DNA of 23,329 bases, from the NCBI GenBank assembly GCA_900765975.1, contig CAAFTS010000058.1, forward strand, positions 1 through 23,329, in the 5' to 3' direction. The stretch is from Lachnospiraceae bacterium (GTDB lineage Bacteria > Bacillota > Clostridia > Lachnospirales > Lachnospiraceae). This document shows, one piece after another, positions 23,264-23,329 of this stretch. Under the pieces are notes generated by a model that saw only the letters and a list, made by a program, of their open reading frames with translations, was not told the origin of the DNA and made no database searches. The translations under genes and the position numbers were made by a program. The first letter of the stretch is position 1; every line of letters starts with the position of its first letter.

Positions 23264-23329
23264 CTCCCGCCCTCTCACACCACCGTGCGTACCGTTCGGT
23301 ACACGGCGGTTTCAATAGTTGACGTGCAG
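23241..23329 (-). mobile_element. 3' end (domains V and VI) of a group II intron, partial
   Basis: Read on the minus strand, this has a domain V hairpin of about 33 nt (23,279-23,311). CCGCC pairs with GGTGG, GTG with CAC, a 2-nt CG bulge follows, then TACC pairs with GGTA under a GAAC loop. The catalytic triad is CGC. Downstream is a domain VI stem (GGGAG with CTCCC around CTAATCA, which holds candidate branch-point adenosines) and the terminal CCTACTCGAT, typical of group II intron 3' ends. The 3' splice junction should be at 23,241/23,240. The reverse transcriptase/maturase gene and the 5' end lie outside the window to the right. Confidence 0.8.

Noticed and set aside
23091..23315. 74-codon minus-strand open frame at the right edge
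   Set aside because: It spans the group II intron end and the antisense of the DUF3232-like gene, so it is a chance frame across the insertion junction.
1..23329. CRISPR array, tRNA or rRNA genes
   Set aside because: No regularly spaced repeats longer than 20 bp, no tRNA cloverleaf and no rRNA-like stretch were noticed on reading the sequence.

Overview
The window looks like chromosomal DNA of a low-GC Gram-positive gut-type anaerobe (Clostridia, probably Lachnospiraceae-like). The evidence is strong AGGAGG-type ribosome binding sites, a TTGACA/TATATT promoter, several lipoproteins, and zinc-ribbon plus transmembrane proteins of a kind common in that group. No rRNA, tRNA or CRISPR array was seen. 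The taxonomic call is inference.

Region 1 (1-11,620, almost all minus strand) is an AT-rich antiviral defence island. Read in the direction of transcription it has two units. The first is a three-gene unit: a UvrD/AddA-like helicase fused to a RecB/AddB-type Fe-S nuclease, a type III Mod adenine methyltransferase, and a type III Res helicase-nuclease. The second follows behind its own promoter and is an ietAS-like pair: an AAA+ ATPase and a subtilisin-like serine protease whose genes overlap by 8 nt. At the far end of the island (11,125-11,613) lies the decayed C-terminus of a different type III Res gene with an in-frame stop. It is the scar of an older R-M system.

Region 2 (11,603-18,331, minus strand) is a nine-gene operon of small envelope proteins: five zinc-ribbon membrane proteins, two lipoproteins, one membrane-anchored protein and one 59-aa single-pass peptide. 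None has a known function. It is transcribed away from region 3, a plus-strand operon (18,573-22,640). Region 3 encodes a 7TM sensor whose kinase core has lost its phospho-acceptor His, a soluble PAS/DesK-type histidine kinase, a NarL/LuxR response regulator and a lipoprotein. Between the two operons sits a 67-bp imperfect dyad, centred about 58 bp from a candidate -10 element on each side. I infer that the regulator controls both operons as one envelope-sensing module.

Region 4 (22,641-23,329) holds a hairpin, the decayed tail of a second response regulator, and a small DUF3232-like gene. The 3' end of that gene is interrupted by the domain V/VI end of an antisense group II intron, which continues beyond the window.
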